Positions 1-9,862 of a stretch of 36,936 nucleotides of DNA are shown in pieces (position 1 is the stretch's first letter; every line of letters starts with the position of its first letter). The translations under genes were made by a program, and so were the position numbers. Source of the DNA: an uncultured Mycolicibacterium sp. (GTDB lineage: Bacteria > Actinomycetota > Actinomycetes > Mycobacteriales > Mycobacteriaceae); contig NZ_CALDGS010000101.1 in assembly GCF_937941905.1 (NCBI RefSeq), forward strand, positions 1-36,936, read 5' to 3'. The notes beneath the pieces are model-generated. The model searched no databases and was not told the DNA's origin. It saw only the letters and a program-made list of their open reading frames with translations.

Positions 1-15
1 GCCGGACACACACAC

Positions 16-54
16 AGAATCGCCCCCCACACCCGTGGGGGGCGATTCTAATTT
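16..54 (+). terminator. Strong hairpin terminator at the left edge
   Basis: Positions 16-30 pair perfectly with 35-49 (15 bp, loop ACCC) and are followed by AATTT. Such a GC-rich stem with a short T-rich tail fits an intrinsic terminator for a gene ending left of the window; from the mycobacterial gene order this could be tyrS or lprJ (inference). The other arm begins with AGAAT, so weak termination on the opposite strand is also possible. Confidence 0.7.
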
Positions 55-95
55 CACGGCCGGCAACCGATTTCCCGCCGGCACGGCCCGCGCCG

Positions 96-101
96 TATCC
101 T
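96..101 (+). promoter_or_regulatory. Possible -10 element for the first gene
   Basis: TATCCT matches the actinobacterial TANNNT -10 pattern and lies about 40 bases before the GTG at 141. There is no convincing -35 element. It follows the terminator directly, which makes a promoter here reasonable. Confidence 0.35.
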
Positions 102-140
102 CGGAGTCGGTTCCGGACGAGGCGTTTGAAGAAGGAAACA

Positions 141-1007
141 GTGGTCGACAGGCACGGCGGCGACGAGCGGCCGCCCAGACGTACGCCGCACAACGGCGCT
201 CCCCACCGGGGTCCCCGGCAGCAGTCGCGCGGTAACCAGCAGCGGGCCGGCGCCCCGCGGACCTCGGGACCCAACCGTGCCCGCCGGGCCCAGCCGCGCC
301 ACGACGACGCCCGCCCCGACCACCGGCTCGAGGCAGAGGCGAGCGCGCCGTCGATCCCACCGGAGATCGAGGCCAACCAGCTCGATCCGGAGATCCGGCG
401 CGAGCTGATCACCCTGGACCGGTTCTCCGCCGACGAGGTGGCCCGCCGGCTGGTGGCCGCCGGCGAACTGCTCGACGTCGACCCCGAGGCCGCGTTGGCC
501 CACGCCCGTGCCGCCCGGGCCCGTGCCGCCCGCATCGCCGTGGTGCGCGAGGCGGTCGGCATCGCGGCCTACCACTGCGGCGACTGGGCGCAGGCGCTCG
601 CCGAGTTCCGCGCCGCCCGCCGGATGGGCAGCAGGTCGGTGCTGCTGCCGCTCATCGCCGACTGCGAGCGCGGCGTCGGTCGTCCGGAACGCGCCATCGA
701 ACTGTCCCGAACCCCGGAGGCCGAGGCGCTGACCGGCGACGACGCCGACGAACTGCGCATCGTCGTGGCGGGCGCCCGCTCCGACCTCGGGCAGCACGAA
801 CAGGCCCTGCTCGAGCTGTCCGGGCCCCACCTCAACCCGGCCCGCAAGGGGCAGACCGCCGCGCGGCTGTTCTACGCCTACGCCGAGACCCTGCTCGCGC
901 TGGGCCGCAGGGACGAGGCGCTGGAGTGGTTCATCCGCGCCGCCGGGGCGGACCTGGAGGGCGCCACCGACGCCGAGGACCGGGTCACGGAGCTGTCCGG
1001 ACAGTGA
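141..1007 (+). CDS. TPR-like conserved protein (Rv1691 type)
   Basis: A 288-residue soluble protein with a basic, disordered N-terminus of about 75 residues rich in R, P and Q. Alpha-helical repeats follow, with the alternating Ala/Leu/Tyr pattern of tetratricopeptide repeats (for example AIAAYHCGDWAQALAEFRAA and LGRRDEALEWFIRAA). No catalytic motif is visible. TPR folds mediate protein contacts, so a scaffold role is an inference. GTG 141 is chosen over the upstream TTG at 126 because GAAGGA lies just before it. Its stop overlaps the start of the HAD phosphatase (GTGA), so the two are probably co-translated. By gene order it matches M. tuberculosis Rv1691, which to my knowledge has no established function. 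Confidence 0.85.
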   Translation: MVDRHGGDERPPRRTPHNGAPHRGPRQQSRGNQQRAGAPRTSGPNRARRAQPRHDDARPDHRLEAEASAPSIPPEIEANQLDPEIRRELITLDRFSADEVARRLVAAGELLDVDPEAALAHARAARARAARIAVVREAVGIAAYHCGDWAQALAEFRAARRMGSRSVLLPLIADCERGVGRPERAIELSRTPEAEALTGDDADELRIVVAGARSDLGQHEQALLELSGPHLNPARKGQTAARLFYAYAETLLALGRRDEALEWFIRAAGADLEGATDAEDRVTELSGQ

Positions 1008-2014
1008 CCACGCCGGCACAGCGGCACGACTGCCTGCTGCTGGATCTCGACGGCACGGTGTTCCGCGGCCACGAGCCGACTCCGGGCGCGGTCGAGACGC
1101 TGGCGGCGGTGCCCGCCCGTACCCTCTTCGTCACCAACAACGCCTCCCGCACCCCCGCCCAGGTCGCCGAGCACCTGCGCTCGCTGGGCTTCGCCGCGAC
1201 CCCCGACGACATCGTCACCAGCGCCCAGAGCGCGGCGCGGCTGCTGGCCGGCCGGCTGCCGGCCGGGGCGGCGGTGCTCGTCGTCGGCACCGAGGCCCTC
1301 GCCGCGGAGGTCCGCGGCGTCGGCCTGCGCCCGGTGCGCCGCGCCGACGATGGGCCGGCCGCGGTGGTGCAGGGCCACTCGCCGCACACCGCATGGGCGG
1401 ACCTCGCCGAGGCGGCGCTGGCCATCCGGGCCGGAGCGCTGTGGGTGGCCGCCAACGTCGACCGCACCCTGCCCACCGAACGCGGCCTGCTGCCCGGCAA
1501 CGGTGCGATGGTGGCCGCGCTGCGGGCGGCGACCGACGCCGAACCACTGGTGGCCGGCAAGCCCGAGCCCACCCTGCTGCGGGACGCGCTGCGGCGGGGC
1601 GCCTTCCGCAACCCGCTGGTGGTCGGCGACCGGCTCGACACCGACATCGCCGGGGCGCACAACGCCGGGCTGCCCAGCCTGATGGTGCTCACCGGGGTGA
1701 ACACCGCCGCCGACGCGGTCCGCGCCGAACCCGGCCAGCGCCCGGACGCCATCGCCGCCGACCTGCGGGCCCTCACCGGCGCCGACGCCGACCTGCTGCG
1801 CGTCGGACCGCACCCGGCCTGGCGGGTCGACCTCGACGGCGCCACGGTCACCGTGCACGCCACCGGGGCCGACCCCGGCGACGACGTGTCGGTGGTGCGG
1901 GCGATCGCGCACGCGGTGTGGTCGGCCGGCGTCGGCACCCGGGGACCGGACCTGCGGGCCGGCGACGACCGCGCCCGCGCCGCCATGGACCGGTGGGCGC
2001 TGTCCGCCGGATGA
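1004..2014 (+). CDS. HAD-superfamily (NagD-like, class IIA) phosphatase
   Basis: A 336-residue cytosolic hydrolase with the four HAD motifs in order: DLDGT near residue 14 (nucleophile and acid/base Asp), FVTNN (motif II), AGKPEP (motif III Lys) and VVGDRLDTDI (motif IV acidic pair). The cap domain lying between motifs II and III is typical of subclass IIA, which includes NagD and 4-nitrophenyl phosphatases. The substrate cannot be read from the sequence. A C-terminal tail of about 90 residues beyond the HAD core (GADADLLRVGPHPAWRVDLD onward) is typical of the actinobacterial version. GTG 1004 overlaps the preceding stop; a longer reading from 926 would sit inside the upstream gene. Confidence 0.9.
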   Translation: MTTPAQRHDCLLLDLDGTVFRGHEPTPGAVETLAAVPARTLFVTNNASRTPAQVAEHLRSLGFAATPDDIVTSAQSAARLLAGRLPAGAAVLVVGTEALAAEVRGVGLRPVRRADDGPAAVVQGHSPHTAWADLAEAALAIRAGALWVAANVDRTLPTERGLLPGNGAMVAALRAATDAEPLVAGKPEPTLLRDALRRGAFRNPLVVGDRLDTDIAGAHNAGLPSLMVLTGVNTAADAVRAEPGQRPDAIAADLRALTGADADLLRVGPHPAWRVDLDGATVTVHATGADPGDDVSVVRAIAHAVWSAGVGTRGPDLRAGDDRARAAMDRWALSAG

Positions 2015-2050
2015 AACCGGTCCACCGCACCGTCGGCCCGATCCGATAGC

Positions 2051-2239
2051 GTGAACACCGACATGACCACCGACCCGGACCGGATTCGCGCGCAGGTGGC
2101 CGAGCTGCTGGCGGACCTGCCCGATCCCGCGCAGCTGCCCGACGAGCTCGGCGACACCGACATCGACCGCATCGCCGCCCGCCTCGAACAGGCGCACGAC
2201 CTGCTGGTGGCGGCCCTGGAATCGGTCGAGAAGGGATGA
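2051..2239 (+). CDS. Small acidic conserved protein (Rv1693 type)
   Basis: A 62-residue acidic, helical protein with the amphipathic stretch IDRIAARLEQAHDLLVAALE. No signal peptide, membrane segment or known domain is visible. It sits between the HAD phosphatase and tlyA, where M. tuberculosis has a small protein of unknown role (Rv1693, from memory). GTG 2051 gives the longest reading. ATG 2063 is an in-frame alternative, and neither has a strong ribosome binding site. The function is unknown. Confidence 0.75.
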   Translation: MNTDMTTDPDRIRAQVAELLADLPDPAQLPDELGDTDIDRIAARLEQAHDLLVAALESVEKG

Positions 2240-2245
2240 CCGCAG

Positions 2246-3049
2246 GTGACGCGGCGTGCACGGGTTGACGCCGAGCTCGTCCGGCGCGGTCTGGCCCGAT
2301 CCCGCCAGCAGGCCGCCGAGCTGATCGGCGCGGGGAGGGTGCGCATCGACGGGCTGCCCGCCCGCAAGCCGTCGACCGCGGTCGCGGTGACGGCCAACCT
2401 CACCGTCGACGACGACGGCGAACGCACCTGGGTGTCGCGCGGGGCACACAAGCTCATCGGCGCCCTGGACGCCTTCGGCATCGAGGTGGCCGGCCGGCGC
2501 TGCCTGGACGCCGGCGCCTCCACCGGCGGGTTCACCGAGGTGCTGCTGGACCGCGGGGCGGCCCAGGTGCTGGCCGTGGACGTCGGCTACGGCCAGCTGG
2601 CCTGGTCGCTGCGCTCCGACGAGCGGGTGGTCGTCATGGAACGCACCAACGTGCGCGAACTGACCCTGGCCGACATCGGCGACCCGGTCGACCTGGTGGT
2701 CGCCGACCTGTCGTTCATCTCGCTGGGCACCGTGCTGCCCGCACTGACCGCGTGTGCGGCCGCCGACGCCGATATCGTTCCCATGGTGAAACCGCAGTTC
2801 GAGGTCGGACGCGAACGCGTCGGCGCCGGGGGCGTGGTCTCCGACCCGCAGCTCCGCGCCGAGGCGGTGCTGTCCGTCGCACACCGGGCCGCCGAGCTGG
2901 GGTGGCACGCCGTCGCCGTGACCGCGAGCCCGCTGCCCGGCCCGGCCGGCAACGTGGAGTACTTCCTGCACCTGCGCCACGCCGCCGCGCCGCTGCTCGA
3001 CGACCTCGCCGGCGCGGTGCACCGGGCCGTCGCGGAAGGCCCGCAATGA
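2246..3049 (+). CDS. tlyA: rRNA 2'-O-methyltransferase TlyA
   Basis: A 267-residue protein with an N-terminal S4 RNA-binding domain (ARVDAELVRRGLARSRQQA, about residues 4-60) and a FtsJ/Rossmann methyltransferase domain. The SAM motif is CLDAGASTGGFTEVLLDRGA near residue 90, and the catalytic region includes DLSFISL and KPQFEVG. TlyA adds ribose methyl groups to 16S and 23S rRNA, and its loss in mycobacteria gives resistance to capreomycin and viomycin (established for the family). GTG 2246 has AAGGGA about ten bases upstream. The stop overlaps the nadK ATG (ATGA), so the pair is translationally coupled. Confidence 0.96.
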   Translation: MTRRARVDAELVRRGLARSRQQAAELIGAGRVRIDGLPARKPSTAVAVTANLTVDDDGERTWVSRGAHKLIGALDAFGIEVAGRRCLDAGASTGGFTEVLLDRGAAQVLAVDVGYGQLAWSLRSDERVVVMERTNVRELTLADIGDPVDLVVADLSFISLGTVLPALTACAAADADIVPMVKPQFEVGRERVGAGGVVSDPQLRAEAVLSVAHRAAELGWHAVAVTASPLPGPAGNVEYFLHLRHAAAPLLDDLAGAVHRAVAEGPQ

Positions 3050-3939
3050 CCGCGGAACGCAACGTGCTGCTGGTGGTGCACACCCACCGCGAAGAGGTGG
3101 CCGAGGTCGCCCGCCGGGTGGAGAAGGTGCTCGGCCACCACGGCATCGGGCTGCGCATGGTGTCGGCCGAGGCGGTCGACCGCGGGTCGGCGCACCTGAC
3201 CCGCGACGAACTGCACCCCGACGAGCGGGCCGGCGAGGGCTGCGAGCTCGTGCTCGTGCTCGGCGGCGACGGCACCTTCCTGCGCGGCGCCGAACTGGCC
3301 CACAACGCCGACATCCCGGTGCTCGGGGTGAACCTCGGCCGCATCGGCTTCCTCGCCGAGGCCGAGGCGGAGTCCATCGACACCGTGCTGCAGCGGGTGG
3401 TCGAACGCGACTACCGCGTCGAACCCCGGATGACCCTGGACGCCGTCGTGCGCGTCGACGGCGAGGTGGTCAACCGCGGCTGGGCGCTCAACGAGGTGAG
3501 CCTGGAGAAGCGGATGCGGCTCGGCGTGCTCGGCGTGGTCCTCGAGGTGGACGGGCGGCCGGTGTCGACGTTCGGCTGCGACGGTGTCCTGGTCTCGACC
3601 CCCACCGGCTCCACCGCCTACGCCTTCTCGGCCGGGGGACCGGTGCTGTGGCCCGATCTGGAGGCGATCCTGGTGGTACCCAACAATGCCCACGCGCTGT
3701 TCGCCCGGCCGATGGTGACCAGCCCGGCCGCGGCGATCGCCATCGAACTGGAGGCCGGCGGCCGCGACGCGGTGGCCTACTGCGACGGCCGCCGCGAGAT
3801 GACCGTGCCGGCCGGCGCCCGGCTGGAGGTCACCCGGTCGGCCACCCCGGTCCGCTGGGTGCGGCTGGACAGCGCCCCGTTCACCGACCGGCTGGTGCGC
3901 AAGTTCCGGCTGCCGGTCACCGGATGGCGGGGGCAGTAG
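3046..3939 (+). CDS. nadK: NAD kinase
   Basis: A 297-residue cytosolic enzyme that phosphorylates NAD+ to NADP+, using ATP or polyphosphate in mycobacteria. The GGDG motif is in LVLGGDGTFLRGAE near residue 72, and the second conserved motif, STPTGSTAYAFSAGG, is near residue 185. The length is normal for the family. The ATG at 3046 overlaps the tlyA stop. An upstream extension from 2752 lies within tlyA and is not credible. It sits in the tlyA-nadK-recN order common to actinobacteria. Confidence 0.96.
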   Translation: MTAERNVLLVVHTHREEVAEVARRVEKVLGHHGIGLRMVSAEAVDRGSAHLTRDELHPDERAGEGCELVLVLGGDGTFLRGAELAHNADIPVLGVNLGRIGFLAEAEAESIDTVLQRVVERDYRVEPRMTLDAVVRVDGEVVNRGWALNEVSLEKRMRLGVLGVVLEVDGRPVSTFGCDGVLVSTPTGSTAYAFSAGGPVLWPDLEAILVVPNNAHALFARPMVTSPAAAIAIELEAGGRDAVAYCDGRREMTVPAGARLEVTRSATPVRWVRLDSAPFTDRLVRKFRLPVTGWRGQ

Positions 3940-3945
3940 CGCGCG

Positions 3946-5733
3946 GTGCTGGCCGAAATCCGGATCGACTCGCTGGGCGCCATCAAGACCGCGGTCGCGG
4001 AGTTCGACCGCGGGCTGACGGTGCTGACCGGTGAAACCGGCACCGGCAAGACCATGGTCGTCACCGGGCTGCACCTGCTCGGCGGCGCCCGCGCCGACGC
4101 CAACCGGGTGCGCTCGGGCGCCGAGCGGGCGGTGGTCGAGGGCCGGTTCACCACCGCCGAACTCGGCGAGCGGGAGGCCGGCCGGATCGACGAGATCCTG
4201 GAGTCCTGCGGGGCCGAGCGCGACGAGGACGGCAGCGTCATCGCCGCCCGCTCGGTCGGCCGCGACGGCCGGTCCCGCGCCTACCTCGGCGGGCGCAGCG
4301 TGCCGGCCAGGTCGCTGAGCACCTTCACCGCCGAGCTGCTCACCCTGCACGGCCAGAACGACCAGCTGCGGCTGATGCGGCCCGACGAGCAGCGTGCCGC
4401 GCTGGACCGGTTCGCCGGGGTCACCGACCAGCTGCAGCGGTACCGCACGCTGCACCGGCAGTGGACCGAGGCGCGGCGCGACCTCGCCGACCGGCGGGCC
4501 CGGGCCCGCGAGCTCGCGCTGGAGGCCGACCGGCTCAAGTTCGCGCTCGACGAGATCGACGCCGTCGCCCCGCAGCCCGGGGAGGACGAGGCGCTGGTCG
4601 CCGACATCCGCCGGCTCTCCGAGCTCGACGCGCTGCGCGAGGCGGCCCGCACCGCCCGGGCGGCGCTGTCCGGCGGGCTCGACGAGTCCGCGGTCGACGC
4701 CGCGTCGGCCGTGGACGCCGTCGGGCACGCCCGCAACGCCCTGGACAACACCGACGACGCCACGCTGCGGGCGCTCGCCGAGCGGCTCGGCGAGGCGCTG
4801 GCGGTGGTCACCGACGTCTCCGCCGAGCTGTCGGCCTATCTCGACGACCTGCCCGACGACGCTTCCACGCTGGAGGCCAAGCTCGCCCGGCAGGCCGAAC
4901 TGCGCACCCTGACCCGCAAGTACGCCCCCGACATCGACGGCGTGCTGGCCTGGGCCGAGGACGCCCGCCGGCGCCTCGACCACCTCGACGTGTCCGAGGA
5001 GGCGCTCGACGAACTCGCCCGCCGGGTCGAGGAGCTGCAGGGCCGGCTCGCCGCGGCCGCGGTGGAACTGAGCCGGGCCCGCGGCCGGGCCGCCGGCCGG
5101 CTGGCCAAGGCGGTCACCGCCGAGCTGGCCGGGCTGGCCATGGCCGACGCCGAGTTCACCATCGCGGTGCGGCCGCAGCCGGCGCGCCCCGACGACCCCG
5201 CCCCGCTGCGGCTGCCCGACGGCGAGACCGTGCACGCCGGGCCGGACGGGGTGGACCTGGTCGAGTTCGGGTTCACCGCCCACCGCGGCACCGACGTGCT
5301 GCCGCTGGCCAAGAGCGCCTCCGGCGGCGAGCTGTCCCGGGTGATGCTGGCCCTGGAGGTGGTGCTGGCCGCCTCCGCGGAGGGCACCACGATGGTGTTC
5401 GACGAGGTCGACGCCGGTGTCGGCGGGCGCGCGGCGGTGCAGATCGGCCGCCGGCTGGCCCGGCTGGCCCGCACCCACCAGGTCATCGTCGTCACCCATC
5501 TGCCGCAGGTGGCCGCCTACGCCGACGCGCACCTGATGGTGGAGAGCGGCGGTGACAAGGCCAGCCGGGTGCGCCGGCTGACCGACGAGGAGCGGGTGGC
5601 CGAACTGGCCCGCATGCTGGCCGGGCTCGGCGACACCGACAGCGGCCGCGCCCACGCCCGTGAGCTGCTCGAGGCCGCGCAGAAGGAGCGGGCCGAACAA
5701 CCTGTTACTGGTGTGACTGAAGCGAACTTCTGA
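3946..5733 (+). CDS. recN: DNA repair ATPase RecN
   Basis: A 595-residue SMC-like ATPase for double-strand break repair. Walker A is GETGTGKT near residue 27. A long Ala/Arg/Glu-rich coiled coil runs over about residues 150-380. The ABC signature SGGELSRVMLALE and Walker B TTMVFDEVDAGVGG lie near residues 462-487, followed by the H-loop VVTHLPQVAAYAD. The domain order and length are typical. GTG 3946 starts six bases after nadK. No SOS box was found nearby, so transcription is probably with the tlyA-nadK operon. Confidence 0.96.
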   Translation: MLAEIRIDSLGAIKTAVAEFDRGLTVLTGETGTGKTMVVTGLHLLGGARADANRVRSGAERAVVEGRFTTAELGEREAGRIDEILESCGAERDEDGSVIAARSVGRDGRSRAYLGGRSVPARSLSTFTAELLTLHGQNDQLRLMRPDEQRAALDRFAGVTDQLQRYRTLHRQWTEARRDLADRRARARELALEADRLKFALDEIDAVAPQPGEDEALVADIRRLSELDALREAARTARAALSGGLDESAVDAASAVDAVGHARNALDNTDDATLRALAERLGEALAVVTDVSAELSAYLDDLPDDASTLEAKLARQAELRTLTRKYAPDIDGVLAWAEDARRRLDHLDVSEEALDELARRVEELQGRLAAAAVELSRARGRAAGRLAKAVTAELAGLAMADAEFTIAVRPQPARPDDPAPLRLPDGETVHAGPDGVDLVEFGFTAHRGTDVLPLAKSASGGELSRVMLALEVVLAASAEGTTMVFDEVDAGVGGRAAVQIGRRLARLARTHQVIVVTHLPQVAAYADAHLMVESGGDKASRVRRLTDEERVAELARMLAGLGDTDSGRAHARELLEAAQKERAEQPVTGVTEANF

Positions 5734-5757
5734 GGCTGTTGTTACGGCGCGCCTCCA

Positions 5758-5770
5758 CCTCAAGTTGAGG
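5758..5770. promoter_or_regulatory. Palindrome upstream of steA
   Basis: CCTCAA-G-TTGAGG is a 6+1+6 perfect inverted repeat in the 60-base recN-steA gap, 23 bases before the steA ATG. The one-base centre rules out a useful hairpin, so a protein-binding site is more likely than a terminator. The half-sites resemble MerR-family (SoxR-type) half-sites, though the spacing is shorter. The assignment is tentative. Confidence 0.35.
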
Positions 5771-5793
5771 GTTAGTGGAAAGAATGCTGGCTC

Positions 5794-6978
5794 ATGAGGA
5801 TGTCAGCGCTGCTCACCCGTAACGCCAGTGCACGGCCGGGGATCACCGGCACCGCCCGCGTGGATCGCGACATCGACCGGCTGCTGCGCCGCATCGGGCC
5901 CGGCGACATCGCCGTCATCGACATCGAGGACCTCGACCGGGCGACCGCCGACGCGCTGGTGGAGGCCGGCATCGCCGGCGTCGTCAACGCCGCGCCGTCG
6001 ATCTCCGGCCGGTACCCCAACCTCGGCCCGGAGGTGCTCGTCGCCAACGGCATCGCGCTGATCGACGAGGCCGGCCCCGAGGTGTTCAAGAAGGTCAAGG
6101 ACGGCGCGCGCATCCGACTGCACAACGGCGGCGTCTACGCCGGCGACCGGCGCCTGGCCCTGGGCAAGGAACGCAGCGACCACGAGATCCACGAGCTCAT
6201 GCACGAGGCCAAGACCGGGCTGGTGGCGCACCTGGAGGCCTTCGCGGGCAACACCATCGAGTTCATCCGCAGCGAGAGCCCGCTGCTCATCGACGGCATC
6301 GGCATCCCGGACATCGACGTCGACCTGCACAACCGGCACGTGGTGGTGGTGGCCGAGGGCGAGTCGGCGGCCGCCGACCTCAAGGCCCTCAAGCCGTTCA
6401 TCAAGGAGTACCAGCCGGTGCTGGTCGGCGTCGGCGTCGGCGCGGACATCCTGCGCAAGGCCGGCTACCGGCCGGCGCTGATCGTCGGCGACCCGGACAA
6501 GATCAGCAGCGAGGTGCTGCGCAGCGGCGCCCAGGTCATCCTGCCCGCCGACGCCGACGGGCACGCGCCCGGCCTGGAGCGCATCCAGGATCTCGGGGTG
6601 GGGGCGATGACCTTCCCGGCCGCCGGCTCCGCCGCCGACCTGGCGCTGCTGCTGTGCGACCACCACGGCGCCTCGCTGATCGTCACCTGCGGGCACAGCG
6701 CGAGCATCGAGGAGTTCTTCGACCGGTCCCGGCAGCGCTCCAACCCGTCGACCTTCCTCACCCGGCTCAAGGTGAGCCGCAAGCTCGTCGACGCCAATGC
6801 GGTGGCCACGCTGTACCGCAGCCGGGTCTCCGGCGGGGCGATCGCGATGCTGGTGCTGGCCATGCTGGTCGCGGTGATCGCCGCGCTGTGGGTGTCCCGC
6901 GCCGACGCGGCGCTGCTGGAGTGGGCGAGCACGTACTGGAACCACTTCCTGCTCTGGGTCCAGGGCCTGGTCAGTTAG
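5794..6978 (+). CDS. steA: Cytokinetic-ring regulator SteA
   Basis: A 394-residue protein matching the Rv1697/SteA family in its start (MRMSALLTRNASARPG) and conserved blocks (SGRYPNLGPEVL, FAGNTIEFIRSE, SPLLIDGIGIPDIDVD, ADADGHAPGLERIQDLGVGAMTFPA). The C-terminal half resembles thiamin pyrophosphokinase folds. One membrane helix lies near residues 347-367 (GAIAMLVLAMLVAVIAALWV). In Corynebacterium glutamicum SteA and SteB form a divisome complex that acts on the RipA peptidoglycan hydrolase to separate daughter cells; the same role here is inferred from family and context. It lies ten bases before steB. Confidence 0.92.
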   Translation: MRMSALLTRNASARPGITGTARVDRDIDRLLRRIGPGDIAVIDIEDLDRATADALVEAGIAGVVNAAPSISGRYPNLGPEVLVANGIALIDEAGPEVFKKVKDGARIRLHNGGVYAGDRRLALGKERSDHEIHELMHEAKTGLVAHLEAFAGNTIEFIRSESPLLIDGIGIPDIDVDLHNRHVVVVAEGESAAADLKALKPFIKEYQPVLVGVGVGADILRKAGYRPALIVGDPDKISSEVLRSGAQVILPADADGHAPGLERIQDLGVGAMTFPAAGSAADLALLLCDHHGASLIVTCGHSASIEEFFDRSRQRSNPSTFLTRLKVSRKLVDANAVATLYRSRVSGGAIAMLVLAMLVAVIAALWVSRADAALLEWASTYWNHFLLWVQGLVS

Positions 6979-6987
6979 GCAGCGGCG

Positions 6988-7926
6988 GTGATAAGCCTTC
7001 GCGCCCATGCGATCTCGTTGGCGGCGGTGTTCTTGGCGCTGGCGGTCGGGATCGCGCTCGGGTCGGGCCTACTGTCCGACACCGTGCTGTCGGGGCTGCG
7101 CGCCGACAAGGCGAGCCTGCAGGACCGGATCGACGGGCTCACCGACGAACGCAACGCGTTGAACGAAAAACTCGGGGCGGCAGACGAATTCGACGCCCTG
7201 ATGGCGCCACGCATACTGCGTGACGCGCTGGCGGGCAGGTCCGCGGTGCTGTTCGTCACCCCGGACGCCGCCGAGGACGACGTCGCCGCGCTGACCCGGC
7301 TGGTCGGGCAGGCCGGCGGCACCGTCACCGGGCGGGTCGCGCTGACCGAGCAGTTCGTCGAGGCGAACGCCGCCGAGAAACTGCTCTCGGTGGTGAACTC
7401 GCCGATCGTGCCGGCCGGCCGCGCGCTGAACACCAGCTGGGTCGACCAGGGTTCGCAGGCCGGTGACCTGCTCGGCATCGCGCTGCTGGACGCCACCGAG
7501 CCGGGGCAGCCGCCGGTCGACGACGCCGCCCGCGACACCGTGCTGACCGCGCTGCGCGACACCGGGTTCATCGGCTACGACGACCGCGTCGGGCCGGCCG
7601 ACGTGGCGCTGGTGGTCACCGGCGGCGACCTGGGGGAGGAGGCCGGCAACCGGGGTGCGACGGTGGCCCGGTTCGCCGCCGGGCTGGCCGCCCACGGCGC
7701 CGGCGCGGTGCTGGCCGGCCGGGACGGCTCGGCCACGGGCACCGCCGCGGTCGCGGTCACCCGGGCCGACCCGGCGCTGTCCGGTGCGGTGAGCACCGTC
7801 GACGACATCGACACCGAGGCCGGCCGGATCACCGCGGTGCTGGCGCTGGGCGACCTGGTCGCCGGCGGGCGCCCCGGCCAGTACGGCATCGGCCACGGTG
7901 CGACCTCGGTCACGGTCCCGCAGTGA
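6988..7926 (+). CDS. steB: SteB / MctB-type envelope protein
   Basis: A 312-residue protein with an N-terminal membrane anchor (AISLAAVFLALAVGIALGSG, residues 6-25). A short coiled coil follows (LRADKASLQDRIDGLTDERN), then a periplasmic alpha/beta domain. The M. tuberculosis homologue Rv1698 has been described as MctB, linked to copper resistance, and the corynebacterial homologue SteB partners SteA in cell separation. The sequence does not distinguish the two roles. There is no Cys/Met-rich metal motif, and the pairing with steA favours the divisome role. The GTG start at 6988 lacks a clear ribosome binding site, which suggests coupling to steA. Confidence 0.9.
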   Translation: MISLRAHAISLAAVFLALAVGIALGSGLLSDTVLSGLRADKASLQDRIDGLTDERNALNEKLGAADEFDALMAPRILRDALAGRSAVLFVTPDAAEDDVAALTRLVGQAGGTVTGRVALTEQFVEANAAEKLLSVVNSPIVPAGRALNTSWVDQGSQAGDLLGIALLDATEPGQPPVDDAARDTVLTALRDTGFIGYDDRVGPADVALVVTGGDLGEEAGNRGATVARFAAGLAAHGAGAVLAGRDGSATGTAAVAVTRADPALSGAVSTVDDIDTEAGRITAVLALGDLVAGGRPGQYGIGHGATSVTVPQ

Positions 7927-7997
7927 CCGGGGTGTGACGAGCGGGTAACCCCCGCACGCCGCCCGGCGCGTCAGCGACGACGTGTCGGCGTCGGTGT

Positions 7998-8003
7998 TAA
8001 GGT
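7998..8003 (+). promoter_or_regulatory. Probable pyrG -10 element
   Basis: TAAGGT matches TANNNT and lies in the 169-base gap between steB and pyrG. Initiation near 8010 would give a leader of about 85 bases before the TTG start. No good -35 is seen. Confidence 0.45.
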
Positions 8004-8032
8004 GGGGTTCCGTGGGTCGGCAGGCCCCCAGC

Positions 8033-8057
8033 GGGCTCGATCTTCACGAAAGAGCCC
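8033..8057 (+). other. Leader hairpin upstream of pyrG
   Basis: GGGCTC (8033-8038) pairs with GAGCCC (8052-8057) across a 13-base loop inside the predicted pyrG 5' leader. No T-tract follows, so it is not an obvious terminator. It might affect translation or mRNA stability. Confidence 0.35.
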
Positions 8058-8095
8058 AAACCATTCAGTCCTGCCCGTCGTCACGGAGGTTGCTT

Positions 8096-9854
<1,759 letters not shown>

Positions 9855-9862
<8 letters not shown>

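Noticed and set aside
2587..5763. Very long minus-strand frame of about 1058 codons opposite tlyA, nadK and recN
   Set aside because: High-GC codon bias opens antisense frames. Its Gly/Val/His-rich repetitive composition lacks any domain, and the + strand genes are certain.
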